Of a stretch of 54,647 nucleotides of DNA, positions 23,971-31,934 are shown piece after piece. Both the position numbers and the translations under genes were made by a program. The DNA comes from Porphyromonadaceae bacterium UBA7572. Lineage in GTDB: Bacteria; Bacteroidota; Bacteroidia; Bacteroidales; Muribaculaceae. The stretch covers positions 12,860 to 67,506 of the forward strand of contig DLLC01000030.1 in NCBI GenBank assembly GCA_002476625.1, in the 5' to 3' direction. The notes under the pieces were generated by a model, which was not told where the DNA came from, made no database searches, and was given only the letters and a program-made list of their open reading frames with translations. The stretch's first letter is position 1; every line of letters begins with the position of its first letter.

Positions 23971-25548
23971 ATGGAACTCCAACTTCCCAAGAAATCAAAC
24001 AGCAGCGAGCGGCCTACGCTCAGCCATGTGCGCCAAGTGACTGTGATTGGTGCCAACGGCAGCGGCAAGACCCGCTTCTGCGACCAATTGATGAGGCAGT
24101 GTGGCGACAAGGCTTTCCGCCTGTGCGCTATGCGGGCCTTATTCCCCGACACCGCCACTGACCTGATGCCAGGGTCGATAGCCGATATCTTTAACAAACT
24201 TAATGTAGCCAATCCTCTGCTGAAAAGCCTTGCCACCACGGAATTCGACAAGCTGGTGCATATCATGCTCAGTGAGGAATTTTACGACTTGATGCGGTTC
24301 AAGGCGCATCTGCTCATGAAGGAGGCGCTCCCTGTGCCCAAAACCAAGCTCGACACCACGGTGAAGATGTGGCAGGAGGTGTTTCCTAAAAACAAGATTC
24401 TGCGCGAGAACGGTAAACTGGTGTTTTCCAACGAGGGCAATCCCGATCGCTACTCGGCATTCCGCCTGAGCGACGGCGAGAAGGCGGTGCTTTACTACAT
24501 CGGCGCCGTGCAGTATGCGCCGTCCGATGCTGTGGTGCTGGTCGATGACCCGGAGACGTTTATCCACAGCTCTATCATGACCACGCTGTGGAATGTGATA
24601 GAGGAGATACGCCCTGATTGCACTTTCGTGTATAACACACACAATCTCGACTTTGCCTCGTCGCGCATCGACAATCACTGCATTTGGGTGAGGAGTTTCG
24701 ACCCTTCCGCTCTATCCTGGGACTATGAGGTGATGAACTCAAGCGGCCATCTCAGCGAGGGCATCTATCTGGATATTTTAGGAAGCAGGAAGCCTGTGCT
24801 GTTTATTGAGGGCGACGACACCCACAGCATCGACGGCAAGCTTTATCCGCTCATTTTTCAGGAATATATGGTGAAGCCCCTTGGTAGCTGCAACAAGGTG
24901 ATAGAGAGTGTGCGCGCATTCAACGACCTTCAGGCGTTTCACCATCTCAACAGCTGGGGCATCGTGGACCGCGACCGCCGCGACGGCAAGGAGGTGGAGT
25001 ATCTTCGCACAAAGAAAATTCTTGTTCCTAATGTGGCTGAGGTGGAAAACATTTTGCTGCTTGAGGGCGTGATCAAGGCTGTGGCGCGCCATCGAAAAAG
25101 AAATGCCGATGAGGTGTTTGTGCGCGTGAAGCGCTCTGTGCTGCGGATGTTCTCATCCGAACTGAGGCAGCAGGCGCTTCAGCATGTGCGCCACCGCGTA
25201 AAGCATGATGTGGAGGTGAGAATCGACAAGCGGTTCACCAATATCGGCGCGCTTGAGGAGCACATGGCCGACCTGGTGAAGGAGATTGACCCTCGGTCCA
25301 TCTATGAGACCCTGTGCCGTCAGTTCCATGGCTATATTCAAGATGGCGACTATGCGCAAGTGCTGCGGGTGTTTAACCAAAAGAATATGCTGCCCGACTG
25401 CAATGTGGCTTCACTGCTGGGGCTCCCCGACAAGAAAGCCTATATACAGGCGGTGCTGGGCATACTGAAATCGGGTGGACCCGACGCCGAGGCTATCCGC
25501 TCCACCATCAAATCCTGCTTCGGCCTCACTGCCGACCAAGCGCAATAA
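23971..25548 (+). CDS. Fused ABC-type ATPase + DUF4435 (TOPRIM-like) protein, PARIS-like
   Basis: 525 residues. Residues 1-270 are an SMC/ABC-type ATPase: Walker A GANGSGKT (27-34), signature LSDGEKA (166-172), Walker B VVLVDDPE (188-195) and H-loop His in YNTHN (221-225). Residues 275-500 fit DUF4435, a TOPRIM-like nuclease fold: VLFIEGDD with Glu280, GIVDRDRR with Asp333/Asp335, and VPNVAEVENILL. An ABC ATPase paired with a DUF4435 effector is the make-up of the PARIS anti-phage system (AriA/AriB), which also exists as fusions. Here the ATPase half is short. It is a single gene with no defence neighbours, so a housekeeping role in nucleic-acid surveillance is equally possible. Confidence 0.8.
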   Translation: MELQLPKKSNSSERPTLSHVRQVTVIGANGSGKTRFCDQLMRQCGDKAFRLCAMRALFPDTATDLMPGSIADIFNKLNVANPLLKSLATTEFDKLVHIMLSEEFYDLMRFKAHLLMKEALPVPKTKLDTTVKMWQEVFPKNKILRENGKLVFSNEGNPDRYSAFRLSDGEKAVLYYIGAVQYAPSDAVVLVDDPETFIHSSIMTTLWNVIEEIRPDCTFVYNTHNLDFASSRIDNHCIWVRSFDPSALSWDYEVMNSSGHLSEGIYLDILGSRKPVLFIEGDDTHSIDGKLYPLIFQEYMVKPLGSCNKVIESVRAFNDLQAFHHLNSWGIVDRDRRDGKEVEYLRTKKILVPNVAEVENILLLEGVIKAVARHRKRNADEVFVRVKRSVLRMFSSELRQQALQHVRHRVKHDVEVRIDKRFTNIGALEEHMADLVKEIDPRSIYETLCRQFHGYIQDGDYAQVLRVFNQKNMLPDCNVASLLGLPDKKAYIQAVLGILKSGGPDAEAIRSTIKSCFGLTADQAQ

Positions 25549-25630
25549 CTCCATATCGGGGTGGACAACAGTAAGGGCTCGGCATGCGGCGTTCGCCTGG
25601 GCACACCTGAGTCATTCGGTGAACTATATA

Positions 25631-25660
25631 ATCACCTTCTCTGGTGATGGTTTATTGTGT
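25631..25660 (+). terminator. Weak hairpin after the ATPase-DUF4435 gene
   Basis: ATCACC (25631-25636) pairs with GGTGAT (25643-25648), followed by GGTTTATT. It is short and the T-run is broken, so it is only a possible terminator. Confidence 0.35.
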
Positions 25661-25669
25661 AGGGAAAGA

Positions 25670-25699
25670 GTAAGAGCCATTCTCACGAATGGCTCTTAC
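25670..25699 (-). terminator. Terminator hairpin after the NlpC/P60 gene
   Basis: GTAAGAGCCATT (25670-25681) pairs perfectly with 25688-25699 around a 6-nt loop, 60 bp past the stop at 25760. The following minus-strand sequence (CTCTTTCCC) is only partly U-rich. Confidence 0.6.
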
Positions 25700-25759
25700 C
25701 CTGCTTGTTATATATTACGAATTATTCTATTACTTTGCTTTCGTTTGTTTAGTTTTGAC

Positions 25760-26320
25760 TTATTCAATCACTCGGCATGCGCCCATGTAGCGAACCATGT
25801 AGTAGCTTTCGGAAGAGTGGCTCTCACGCACGCCACGACTTGCGGCATGGATGAATTTGAAAGTGCCGTTGCCGTTGTTGGCTTCTGTCACGATGCCCAC
25901 ATGCCCGATTCTGCTGCCTCTTGCGCGGCCGTTGAAAAACACGAGGTCGCCAGGTTTCAACTCGTTGCGGCTAACGCTGCGCCCGTTGTTCACCTGTCCG
26001 CGTGATGTGCGGTCTAAATTGTAGCCAAACTGGGCGAACACATAGCTGGTGAAGCCAGAGCAGTCAAATGCGCCAGGGCGTGAGGCTCCACTCACATAGG
26101 GTGTGCCACGGAACGAGAACGCGAGTTTGAGTAGCGACTCCACTTTTTGACTCTGGTAATTGATGCCTGCGTTGGCCATCTGCTCTTCAACGGTGCCCCT
26201 GTGGTGGCTCTTATGGCTTTTGTCGAGGCGCTGTGCGTTCATCGCAAAGCACATCACAGCCATTACTGCGGCTACGAGGACTCGTGTGAATGTGTGATTG
26301 TATGTATGATTGTTTGTCAT
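25760..26320 (-). CDS. NlpC/P60 cysteine peptidase, secreted
   Basis: 186 residues from MTNNHTYNHTF. A start at 26395 is excluded because a full promoter lies at 26365-26396. The signal peptide is hydrophobic at 13-28 and ends near NAQ. The NlpC/P60 domain has catalytic Cys87 (AFDCSGF), His140 (RIGHVGIV) and third residue His158 (FIHAA). These enzymes cut D-Glu-diaminopimelate bonds in peptidoglycan peptides, so it acts in the periplasm in cell-wall remodelling. The single-domain layout is usual for small Bacteroidales members. Confidence 0.93.
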   Translation of the reverse strand: MTNNHTYNHTFTRVLVAAVMAVMCFAMNAQRLDKSHKSHHRGTVEEQMANAGINYQSQKVESLLKLAFSFRGTPYVSGASRPGAFDCSGFTSYVFAQFGYNLDRTSRGQVNNGRSVSRNELKPGDLVFFNGRARGSRIGHVGIVTEANNGNGTFKFIHAASRGVRESHSSESYYMVRYMGACRVIE

Positions 26321-26364
26321 TAAAAATCCGTTTTTTTGAGAGGGGTTTTTATCTTTTCGCATAA

Positions 26365-26396
26365 CAAAGTTACGAAAACCATTTTTTGAGCGCAAA
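26365..26396 (-). promoter_or_regulatory. Promoter of the NlpC/P60 gene
   Basis: The minus strand reads TTTG (26393-26396), 20 bp, then TAACTTTG (26365-26372). This complete promoter fixes the start codon at 26320, with a leader of about 40 nt. Confidence 0.8.
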
Positions 26397-26691
26397 TTTG
26401 TGAAACACTCTTAAACATTTACTTTTGTGAACTTACAAAGTGGTTTTTTCTGCGTAAATATACCGCTCACACCCGTCTGAGCCTACAATTTGCTATTCTC
26501 ACCTGTGAATTGCGGAACTTTGAAAAATGAAAAACTTTACACATTTTAACAAATAAACACACCTGTAAACGCAAATGTTTACGCATTTTTGCACATATAT
26601 TGGCGTTTGTGCAACGGATGGCGCCTTGCAATGCACCTTGCAATGTAGCGCATTTGCGTGGAATTATAAGTTAGGTTTCAAGAAAAAGCAT
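26397..26691. other. A+T-rich intergenic region with short repeats
   Basis: No gene is seen. It holds an inverted repeat GTAAAC/GTTTAC at 26565-26582 and a direct repeat CCTTGCAATG at 26624-26633 and 26636-26645. These could be binding sites for a regulator of either divergent gene, but nothing ties them to a known family. Confidence 0.4.
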
Positions 26692-26699
26692 TAAATTTG
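26692..26699 (+). promoter_or_regulatory. -7 element 7 nt before the CorC-type gene
   Basis: TAAATTTG ends 7 nt before the ATG at 26707. No good -33 box lies 20 bp upstream. Confidence 0.5.
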
Positions 26700-26706
26700 C
26701 CGTGTA

Positions 26707-27984
26707 ATGGATACACTATCTACAAACTCACTCACCTTAGTGCTGGTCACCATGCTATTGTCGGCTTTTTTCGCTGGCATGGAGATTGCTTTCGTTTCGG
26801 CTAACAAGGTGAGAATGGAGATCGACACACAGAAGGGCGGACTGGTCAACCGCATCATCAATATGTTTTACAGCCACAGCGATATGTTCATATCCTCAAT
26901 GCTTGTGGGCAACAACGTGGTGAATGTGGTTTACAGTATGGCTATGGCCGATTTGATAGGCGGTCCCATCAACAGAATGCTCGGCGGCAATGAGTTTTTG
27001 CAGTTGCTGCTCGTGACCGTTATCGGCACCGTCATCATTCTCATCACCGGCGAGTTTCTGCCGAAAGCGGTGTTCCGCATCAATCCCAACGCTTCGCTGC
27101 GAATGTTTTCCCTTCCGCTGTTTGCGCTCTACTGCATTCTCTATCCGCTGTCGCGCTTTACCGAAATCCTGTCGCAACTGCTGATGCGCCTTTTCGGCAT
27201 TAAGATTGACCGGGCCAAGATGGACCGCCTCACTGTGGAGGACCTCGACGCTTATCTGCAAGAGACCATCGACAAGCGCGAGGACGAGAATGAGGAGGTG
27301 GACCGCGAAGTGAAAATATTTGAGAATGCGCTCGACTTCAGCGACACGCACCTGCGCGACTGTATGGTGCCGCGCAACGAGATTGTGGCGGTGGACATCA
27401 ATGAAACCGACCGCGACGGGCTGGTGCAGATTTTCTCTAAAACGGGCTTGAGCAAATTAGTGGTGTATCACGACGATATTGACAATGTGCTTGGCTTTAT
27501 TTCGGTGAGCGAACTCTTTGTGACCGACGTGAACTGGAAGGACCAGATGAAGCCTGTGCTGTTCGCTCCTGAGACGATGCTCGCGAAAAACATGATGCAG
27601 AGTCTGCTGAAGGAGCACCGCTCGATGGCTATCGTGGTGGATGAGTTTGGCGGAACAAGCGGGTTGGTGACGCTCGAAGACCTTGTGGAGGAGATTTTTG
27701 GCGACATTCAGGACGAGCACGACCGTAACCACCTTGTGGCTCGCAAGCTCAGCGACACCACTTACGAGTTCTCTGGGCGTATGGAAATAGAGGAAATCAA
27801 CGACACTTACCATCTCGACATACCAGAGAGCGACGACTATCAGACCATTGCCGGACTGCTGTTCACCCATTTAGGTGCTATTCCTAATGAGGGCGAGACC
27901 ATTGACTTCGATGGCTTCAAGGTGACTGTGGTGAAGAAGAATGGCGCGCGCGTGGAACTGGTGCGGGTGAATATTAGAAATTAG
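26707..27984 (+). CDS. CNNM/CorC-type transporter (hemolysin-like, DUF21-CBS)
   Basis: 425 residues. The DUF21 membrane domain (about 1-190, three to four segments) starts with SAFFAGMEIAFVSANKVRME, the CNNM signature, and includes GEFLPKAVFRINPN. Two CBS domains follow (about 210-335; MVPRNEIVAVD, then VDEFGGTSGLVTLEDLVEEI), then a CorC_HlyC domain (about 345-425) ending in VELVRVNI. Members transport Mg2+ or divalent cations, and some Bacteroidetes relatives (GldE-like) affect motility or envelope proteins. The older 'hemolysin' name is not functional evidence. The ABC pair follows 40 bp later on the same strand. Confidence 0.92.
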   Translation: MDTLSTNSLTLVLVTMLLSAFFAGMEIAFVSANKVRMEIDTQKGGLVNRIINMFYSHSDMFISSMLVGNNVVNVVYSMAMADLIGGPINRMLGGNEFLQLLLVTVIGTVIILITGEFLPKAVFRINPNASLRMFSLPLFALYCILYPLSRFTEILSQLLMRLFGIKIDRAKMDRLTVEDLDAYLQETIDKREDENEEVDREVKIFENALDFSDTHLRDCMVPRNEIVAVDINETDRDGLVQIFSKTGLSKLVVYHDDIDNVLGFISVSELFVTDVNWKDQMKPVLFAPETMLAKNMMQSLLKEHRSMAIVVDEFGGTSGLVTLEDLVEEIFGDIQDEHDRNHLVARKLSDTTYEFSGRMEIEEINDTYHLDIPESDDYQTIAGLLFTHLGAIPNEGETIDFDGFKVTVVKKNGARVELVRVNIRN

Positions 27985-28012
27985 ACTTAATATAAATCAT
28001 CTTTTTTCAAGG

Positions 28013-28024
28013 AAAGGAGAAGAT
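28013..28024 (+). promoter_or_regulatory. Shine-Dalgarno-like site of the ABC ATPase gene
   Basis: AAAGGAG at 28013-28019 lies 5 nt before the ATG at 28025. A good Shine-Dalgarno sequence is unusual in this window. Confidence 0.55.
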
Positions 28025-28669
28025 ATGCAGAAAATAGAATTGCAGGGCACGCTCCCTGCCGTGTTTGCCGGACGCGAGGAGGACAATAGCGAGGTGTGGC
28101 TTCGCAACGTGACGTTTGAGCGCGGAAAGCATTACCTGATATCGGCAGAAAGCGGCACGGGCAAGTCGAGCCTGTGCAGCTACATCTACGGCTACCGCGT
28201 CGATTATTCTGGCGAAATGCGCTTCGACGGCACCGACATTCGCACGCTCTCTGTGCAGCAGTGGTGCGAGGTGCGCAAGCGCCACATCGCCTATTTGCCA
28301 CAGGATATGCGCCTGTTTCCAGAGCTTACGGCTATGGAGAACATACAGCTAAAAAATAGGCTCACAAATTTCAAGACAGAGAAGGAGATTACTGCTTACT
28401 TTGAGCAGCTCGGCATTCCGGAGAAGGTGAACAGCCCGGTGGGCAAACTGTCGATTGGACAGCAGCAGCGTGTGGCCATTATCCGCGCCCTGTGCCAGCC
28501 TGCCGACTTTATTTTGCTTGATGAACCGGTGAGTCATCTCGATGCCGCCAACAATGCCATCGTGGCGCAGATGGTGACTGAGGAGGCTGCCCGGCAAGGA
28601 GCTGGCGTGATCAGCACCAGTGTGGGCAACAATGTGAAAATTACCGTTGACAAGGAGTTGAAGCTATGA
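28025..28669 (+). CDS. ABC transporter ATP-binding protein (LolD/MacB type)
   Basis: 214 residues. Walker A ESGTGKSS (42-49), Q-loop LPQDMRLFPELT, signature LSIGQQQRVAIIRAL, Walker B FILLDEPVSHLD. The short length and lack of extra domains fit the LolD/FtsE/MacB group that powers FtsX-like permeases. The usual switch His is replaced in the segment GVISTSVGNN (normally a VTH-type motif), which may weaken hydrolysis. The stop codon overlaps the permease start by 4 bp (ATGA), a coupled pair. Confidence 0.93.
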   Translation: MQKIELQGTLPAVFAGREEDNSEVWLRNVTFERGKHYLISAESGTGKSSLCSYIYGYRVDYSGEMRFDGTDIRTLSVQQWCEVRKRHIAYLPQDMRLFPELTAMENIQLKNRLTNFKTEKEITAYFEQLGIPEKVNSPVGKLSIGQQQRVAIIRALCQPADFILLDEPVSHLDAANNAIVAQMVTEEAARQGAGVISTSVGNNVKITVDKELKL

Positions 28670-29859
28670 AAAAAGGATTGATGTGGAAATTGCTGCGCCA
28701 GCACATCAGTAAGACGCAGCTGATAGGTTTTTCGGTGGCTAATCTTATTGGCCTTACCATTGTCATACTTGCTGTGCAGTTCTACAGCGATGTGCTGCCG
28801 GTGTTTAACGACCAGGAGAGCTTCATCAGCAAGGATTATCTCATCATTTCGCGTAACCTCACCAGCGCTGGTGCGGTAATGGGTGGCACATCGGAGTTCT
28901 CCGATGCCGATCTCGCCGACATTAAGGCGCAGCCGTGGTGCCGCAAGGTGGCTCCATTTGTTAATAGCGAGTTTGGCATCACCGCCAGCATCGGTGTGGA
29001 TGCCACGCACGCCATGCGCACGCAGTTCTTCTTTGAGAGCATACCGAGCGAGTTTATCGATGTGGACACTTCATGGAAGTTCGACCCAAACAATCCCACT
29101 GTGCCCGTGATTATGAGCCGCGACTATCTATCGCTCTACAATTTCGGGTTTGCGGCAGCCCAAGGTATGCCTAAAATCAGCGAGGGCGAGGCTTCGAGCG
29201 TGCCGCTGATGTTCAACCTCTCGGGCAATGGCTTGCGCGACGATGTGCGCGGGCACATTGTGGGCTTCAGTAATCGGCTCAACACCATTATCGTGCCAGA
29301 GGAGTTTATGACGTGGGCCAACAAAAAGTACGGGCAGGGGGGCAAGCTAAAGCCTCTGCGCCTTATCATTGAAGTGAATCGCCCTGGCGACCCGAAGATT
29401 CAGCAATATATGGACGAGCATAGCTACAACATAGCCGGCGACAAGACCAACTCGGGCAAAACCTACTACTTCCTCACCGTGATTGTGACAATTGTGGTGG
29501 TGGTGGGCGTGCTCATCAGCCTGCTTTCGTTTTTTGTGCTGATGCTCAGCGTCTATCTGTTGCTGCAAAAAAACACCAAGAAGCTGCAAGACCTGCTGAT
29601 GCTGGGCTATTCACCATTGGAGGTGTCGCGGCCCTATATCAAGATGGTGCTTTATATCAATGCCGCCGTGCTGGTGCTGTCGCTGGTGCTAATGTTTACA
29701 GCCCGAGCCTCGTATATGGTGATGCTCAGTGGACTGGGCACTAAAGGCGGATCGGTCGTAGCCTCGATAGTGGTGGCAGTGGTGATTATGGTGGCCATTA
29801 CCACAGGCAATGTGATAGCCATTCGTCGCAAAATCCAGTTGCTCTGGATTCAAGACTGA
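28666..29859 (+). CDS. FtsX-like ABC permease, partner of the ATPase
   Basis: 397 residues. One membrane segment near the N-terminus (LIGFSVANLIGLTIVILAVQ, about 18-38), a large extracytoplasmic domain (about 45-265), then three segments (about 266-300, 323-348, 365-388). This is the MacB/FtsX/LolC fold, which moves lipoproteins or envelope substrates by mechanotransmission rather than through a channel. The ATG overlaps the ATPase stop codon. The substrate is unknown. Downstream lies a structured element with a T-run. Confidence 0.85.
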   Translation: MKKGLMWKLLRQHISKTQLIGFSVANLIGLTIVILAVQFYSDVLPVFNDQESFISKDYLIISRNLTSAGAVMGGTSEFSDADLADIKAQPWCRKVAPFVNSEFGITASIGVDATHAMRTQFFFESIPSEFIDVDTSWKFDPNNPTVPVIMSRDYLSLYNFGFAAAQGMPKISEGEASSVPLMFNLSGNGLRDDVRGHIVGFSNRLNTIIVPEEFMTWANKKYGQGGKLKPLRLIIEVNRPGDPKIQQYMDEHSYNIAGDKTNSGKTYYFLTVIVTIVVVVGVLISLLSFFVLMLSVYLLLQKNTKKLQDLLMLGYSPLEVSRPYIKMVLYINAAVLVLSLVLMFTARASYMVMLSGLGTKGGSVVASIVVAVVIMVAITTGNVIAIRRKIQLLWIQD

Positions 29860-31152
29860 TATCGCAGCGGTGAGATAAGCTGTTTGAATTTCCATTCCCA
29901 TAAGTTTATGGCCTATTTCCCCAAAAGGAATAGCTTCCGTAAAACAGGGGGGATTCAAACAGTTTTTTTGTTCGTTACCGCTTCCTTCTGATAATAATGC
30001 GGTCATGTGACGGTAGTTGAGTACCTTGATTTCGCCAGATGTGTTTTCGTAATCGCCATCATAGACTACAGCCTTTTTCGATACATTTTCTCCCACAAGC
30101 GAAGTCATTTTTCGAAGCGGTTTTTCAAAAGAGGAATGATAGGTCATGCTTGATTTGATTTCAATTCCTTTTAAGCCATTCTTTTCCTCCATCACCAAGT
30201 CTATCTCGTTTTGGTTGGAATCGCGGTAAAAGCATAAATTATTGGTCTTGGCACGATTAAACCGGTATTTTAGAGCTTCATTCACGATTAAGTTCTCAAA
30301 TAGTGCACCTCTCATAGCGTGACTTTCCAGTTCTTTCTCCGATTCAATGTCTAAAAGATGGCACGCCAGTCCTGTGTCGCAGAAGTAAACTTTGGGCGAC
30401 TTTAGTAGGCGTTTGGTGGTATTGCGGAAATAGGGCTGAAGTCTGAAAATGATATATGATGACTCTAATACAGAAAGCCACTCTGATATGGTGTGTGAGC
30501 TTACGCCTATCTCTGTAGCCACCTGTGATGCCTTGAATATTTGACCAATACGCCCTGCTCACACCTTTAAAAACAAGTTGAATTGCATAATGTTTCTTAC
30601 GCTGATCAAATTTTTGACATCTCTTTCCAGATAGGTTCGGACATAAGAAGGGTACATGAATTTTGCGGGACGCTCTCCCGACTGTACGGATGGATAAAGA
30701 CCGGTAAATAGTAAGTGGTTGGTGGTTACGATTTCCGTTTTTTCTGCAATTTCTTCTAACGGCAAGGGGAGCAAATCAATAATGAATGCCCTGCCAGCAA
30801 GTGATTGTTTCACAGACCGAAGTATGCTGAAGTTTGCACTACCTGATAACACATACCTGCGGTTGGGCTGGTCATCTACAATACCCTGCATATATGAAAG
30901 CAACTGTGGCACATTTTGCACCTCATCAATCACCATACCATTGTTCTGTGGTTGCAAAAAACGTTTGGGGTCGTCTGATGCTTCTTCTCTCACATCATAG
31001 TCCTCAAGAGTGTAATGTATATAGTCGGGAAATAGATGTTTGATAAGCGTGCTTTTTCCCGATTGGCGAGGCCCCGTTACTATGATTACAGGAAAATATT
31101 GTGACGCTTCTAAAATGATGCCTTCTACTTTTCTATTAATATAATGATTCAT
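29689..31152 (-). pseudogene. AAA (AAA_14/DUF4143) ATPase gene with an in-frame TGA
   Basis: The N-terminal half (31152-30559; starts MNHYINRK) has Walker A GPRQSGKST, Walker B GMVIDEVQNVP and the LSGSANFSIL sensor block. A TGA at 30561-30559 stops it after QFNLFLKV. The same frame continues directly with AGRIGQIFKASQVATEIGVS and the full DUF4143 domain (SPKVYFCDTGLACHLL, IDLVMEE, GIEIKSSMTYH). In homologues this point usually reads LCAGRIGQ, so the TGA stands where a Cys codon is expected: a one-base nonsense change. The frame then runs to 29689, through the ABC terminator element and antisense to the permease, so the natural stop also seems lost; the real end was probably near 29970. Confidence 0.85.
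29880..29969 (+). terminator. Structured three-stem terminator-like element after the ABC operon
   Basis: CTGTTTGAAT (29880-29889) pairs with ATTCAAACAG (29953-29962), extendable by about 4 pairs, and is followed by seven Ts (29963-29969). The interior holds two more short stems (CCATA/TATGG, and CTATTTCC/GGAATAG with one bulge), giving a possible three-way junction. It probably ends the ABC transcript and is more elaborate than a simple terminator. Confidence 0.6.
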
Positions 31153-31155
31153 TTT

Positions 31156-31188
31156 ATGCAAATTTGAAGTTGTACTGCAAATTTGCAT
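31156..31188. repeat. Inverted repeat upstream of the AAA/DUF4143 gene
   Basis: ATGCAAATTT (31156-31165) is inverted as AAATTTGCAT (31179-31188), starting 3 bp before the start codon. Its position suits an operator for the AAA gene. Confidence 0.45.
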
Positions 31189-31228
31189 AGTTTCTCGCGG
31201 ATTTCGCCGAGCTCATGGATTGTGGGGC

Positions 31229-31894
31229 TTAGTGTGGGCGGAAGCGTGAATCGTCGATTGGGAATATGCCTTGCACACGGCGCACCACGTAGCGCTGGTC
31301 GTTGTCCCAATATTCGTAGCCGTAGCCTTCAATCACGCGCCCGCTGCCCTCGATGTGGATGAACGTGTCGCCGTAGGTGCGGTGTGTCTTCGTGTTGTAG
31401 AACATCTGGTTGGTTTCCACTTTGTCGCCACTGGTGCGTGTGATGCGCACATTGTCCATGCAGTTCACCACTGTGCTGTTCTCGTCGTAGTACATGCGGT
31501 CGCAGAGAATGCGGTCGCCGCTGCGCATGGTGAGGCGCACGTTTCCTATCGCGCTCCAAATGCGCTTGTTCATGTCGTAGTAGCCCGAGTCGCAAATCAG
31601 CGAGGCGGTGTTGTGGTATTTGTCGTCGAGTTCGTCAGCCACAAGCCCGTTTGGAAAAGTCCAGTGAGGCACCCTTGCCTCGCTGAAAATATTCCAGAGC
31701 TTGGTGGTGATGCGGTAGCGTGTGCGTCCGGAGTCGCTCACGATGGTCTGCACATCGTGTGTGCACATGGTGGGCACTTTCTCAGGGTCGGGTGGCGGAG
31801 GCGTTTTTTTCTGCTTCTCCTCGCCGCACGAGGTCACACTCCATGCCGTGAGAGAGAGCAGGAGTGCGGGCAATATCATTCTCGCTATCTGCAT
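31229..31894 (-). CDS. lptC: LptC-like LPS export lipoprotein
   Basis: 221 residues from MQIARMILPALLLS; a longer reading from 31969 would overlap the upstream gene. The lipoprotein signal ends in SVTSCG. The rest is the LptC/OstA-like beta-jellyroll: GLVADELDDKYHNTASLICD, LTMRSGDRILCDRMYYDEN and VRITRTSGDKVETNQM, with the repeated 'D.......Y' pattern of the family. LptC bridges the LptBFG transporter and LptA in LPS transport; Bacteroidetes versions are often lipoproteins like this one. It follows the outer-membrane protein gene by 40 bp. Confidence 0.88.
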   Translation of the reverse strand: MQIARMILPALLLSLTAWSVTSCGEEKQKKTPPPPDPEKVPTMCTHDVQTIVSDSGRTRYRITTKLWNIFSEARVPHWTFPNGLVADELDDKYHNTASLICDSGYYDMNKRIWSAIGNVRLTMRSGDRILCDRMYYDENSTVVNCMDNVRITRTSGDKVETNQMFYNTKTHRTYGDTFIHIEGSGRVIEGYGYEYWDNDQRYVVRRVQGIFPIDDSRFRPH

Positions 31895-31934
31895 GAGGAG
31901 AGAGAAATGTTTGAAATAAGTACCCTTACGGGAA

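Noticed and set aside
30559..30561. TGA read as selenocysteine in the AAA/DUF4143 gene
   Set aside because: The family does not use selenocysteine, no SECIS-like hairpin directly follows, and a nonsense change is simpler.
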